Positions 63,403 to 64,000 of a stretch of 64,000 nucleotides of DNA are shown one piece after another (position 1 is the first letter of the stretch; the number at the start of each line of letters is the position of its first letter). Origin of the DNA: Opitutaceae bacterium. GTDB taxonomy: Bacteria; Verrucomicrobiota; Verrucomicrobiia; Opitutales; Opitutaceae. The notes beneath the pieces are model-generated. The model ran no database searches, was not told the origin of the DNA, and saw only the letters and a list, made by a program, of their open reading frames with translations. Made by a program: the position numbers and the translations under genes. The DNA lies in the NCBI GenBank assembly GCA_027490995.1, contig JAIXWY010000003.1, positions 186,001-250,000 on the forward strand, given 5' to 3'.

Positions 63403-64000
63403 TCAACCGCCGTGCTCGGCGAGCCAGCGCTCGGCCTCGATGGCCGCTTGGCAGCCCATCCCGGCCGCCGTGATGGCTTGCCGGTAAACGTGGTCCGCAC
63501 AGTCGCCCGCGACATACACGCCGGGAATGTCGGTCTTCACCTGCGAACCCGCCGCAGGCTTGAAATAGCCACCGTCATCCACCGGCAGCGGCGGTGCGAA
63601 CGGCCCCGTATTCGGCACGTGCCCGATCGCGACGAAGATGCCCTTCACCGGCAGCACCCGATCCGCCCCGGTGTGGACGTGCTTCACGCGCAGGCCGGAG
63701 ACGGCGCCTTCCGCGACGCCCAGGACTTCCTGCGGCACGCTGTCCCAGACGAGTTCAATCTTCGGGTGCGAGGTCGCTCGATCCGCCATGATCTTGGATG
63801 CACGCAGCGAATCGCGACGATGCACGAGGTACACCTTGCTGGCGAAACGGGTGAGAAAGAGCGCCTCTTCCGCCGCGCTGTCGCCACCGCCGATCACCGC
63901 GACGTCCATTTTGCGGTAGAACGCACCGTCGCAGGTCGCGCAGGTGGTCACGCCCTTGCCGCCGTAAAGCTCTTTCTCGCCGGGAATACCGGTCATGCGC
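63403..64000 (-). CDS. trxB: thioredoxin reductase (C-terminal part; start beyond window)
   Basis: The last 199 or so residues of a thioredoxin reductase; the frame is still open at the window end, so the Met at 63996 is internal. Visible are [20 protein letters not shown] with the redox CxxC, the NADPH-binding [19 protein letters not shown], the [10 protein letters not shown] segment that binds the NADPH phosphate, [12 protein letters not shown] and the FAD-binding [20 protein letters not shown] near the C-terminus. It reduces thioredoxin with NADPH in the cytosol. The C-terminus (WLAEHGG) is of normal length. No thioredoxin gene is visible. Confidence 0.93.
   Translation of the reverse strand, partial: RMTGIPGEKELYGGKGVTTCATCDGAFYRKMDVAVIGGGDSAAEEALFLTRFASKVYLVHRRDSLRASKIMADRATSHPKIELVWDSVPQEVLGVAEGAVSGLRVKHVHTGADRVLPVKGIFVAIGHVPNTGPFAPPLPVDDGGYFKPAAGSQVKTDIPGVYVAGDCADHVYRQAITAAGMGCQAAIEAERWLAEHGG

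Overview
The window is very GC-rich and gene-dense, with no RNA genes, transposases or CRISPR arrays that I could recognise. Gene content (SufCBD with SufT, two YcjF/DUF697-type membrane proteins, a DUF481 outer-membrane protein, a prohibitin-like protein, a periplasmic beta-carbonic anhydrase) suggests a Gram-negative bacterium. I infer Verrucomicrobiota, perhaps an Opitutus relative, but the sequence alone does not prove this.

Region 1 (1-5.1 kb, minus strand) is an iron-sulfur cluster assembly operon. A Fur-superfamily regulator comes first, then sufC, sufB, sufD, sufT and a transaldolase-like gene that runs off the window. The regulator lacks the usual CxxC zinc site. Two dyads of the form TTRGAA-N3-TTCYAA, the shape of the alphaproteobacterial Irr (ICE) box, lie just upstream of it.

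Region 2 (5.6-54.2 kb, plus strand) is a tightly packed operon of about 48.5 kb for a glycosylated lipopeptide. It encodes FAAL-ACAD-ACP, then a PKS module (KS-AT-LLM-KR-ACP), then four NRPSs with nine adenylation domains, an N-methyltransferase, two epimerases and a terminal thioesterase. It ends with a CmlA-type diiron beta-hydroxylase, a glycosyltransferase, an MbtH protein and a phosphopantetheinyl transferase. Hand-read specificity codes give acyl-Gly-Ser-Thr-(D-Tyr/Phe)-Thr-(D-Gln)-Gly-(N-Me-Asn)-(Val-like). Residue for residue this resembles the antifungal glycolipopeptides hassallidin (cyanobacteria) and herbicolin (Pantoea): position 4 D, position 5 Thr/Dhb, 6 D-Gln, 7 Gly, 8 N-methylated, 9 variable. 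Positions 1 (Gly with a luciferase-like monooxygenase inside its A domain), 2 (Ser as probable lactone nucleophile) and 8 (Asn) differ. I think this is the main discovery in the window.

Region 3 (54.2-56.5 kb) holds a convergent type II thioesterase, a DUF481 outer-membrane protein and a structured intergenic stretch with two back-to-back intrinsic terminators and a possible small RNA.

Region 4 (56.5-62.4 kb, minus strand) contains a 57-residue membrane protein, two DUF697 paralogues and an apparent operon of prohibitin-like protein, PotD-like binding lipoprotein and a SyrD/PvdE-type cyclic-peptide exporter. The exporter probably moves the lipopeptide across the inner membrane. The window ends with a secreted beta-carbonic anhydrase (plus strand) and the 3' part of thioredoxin reductase (minus strand).
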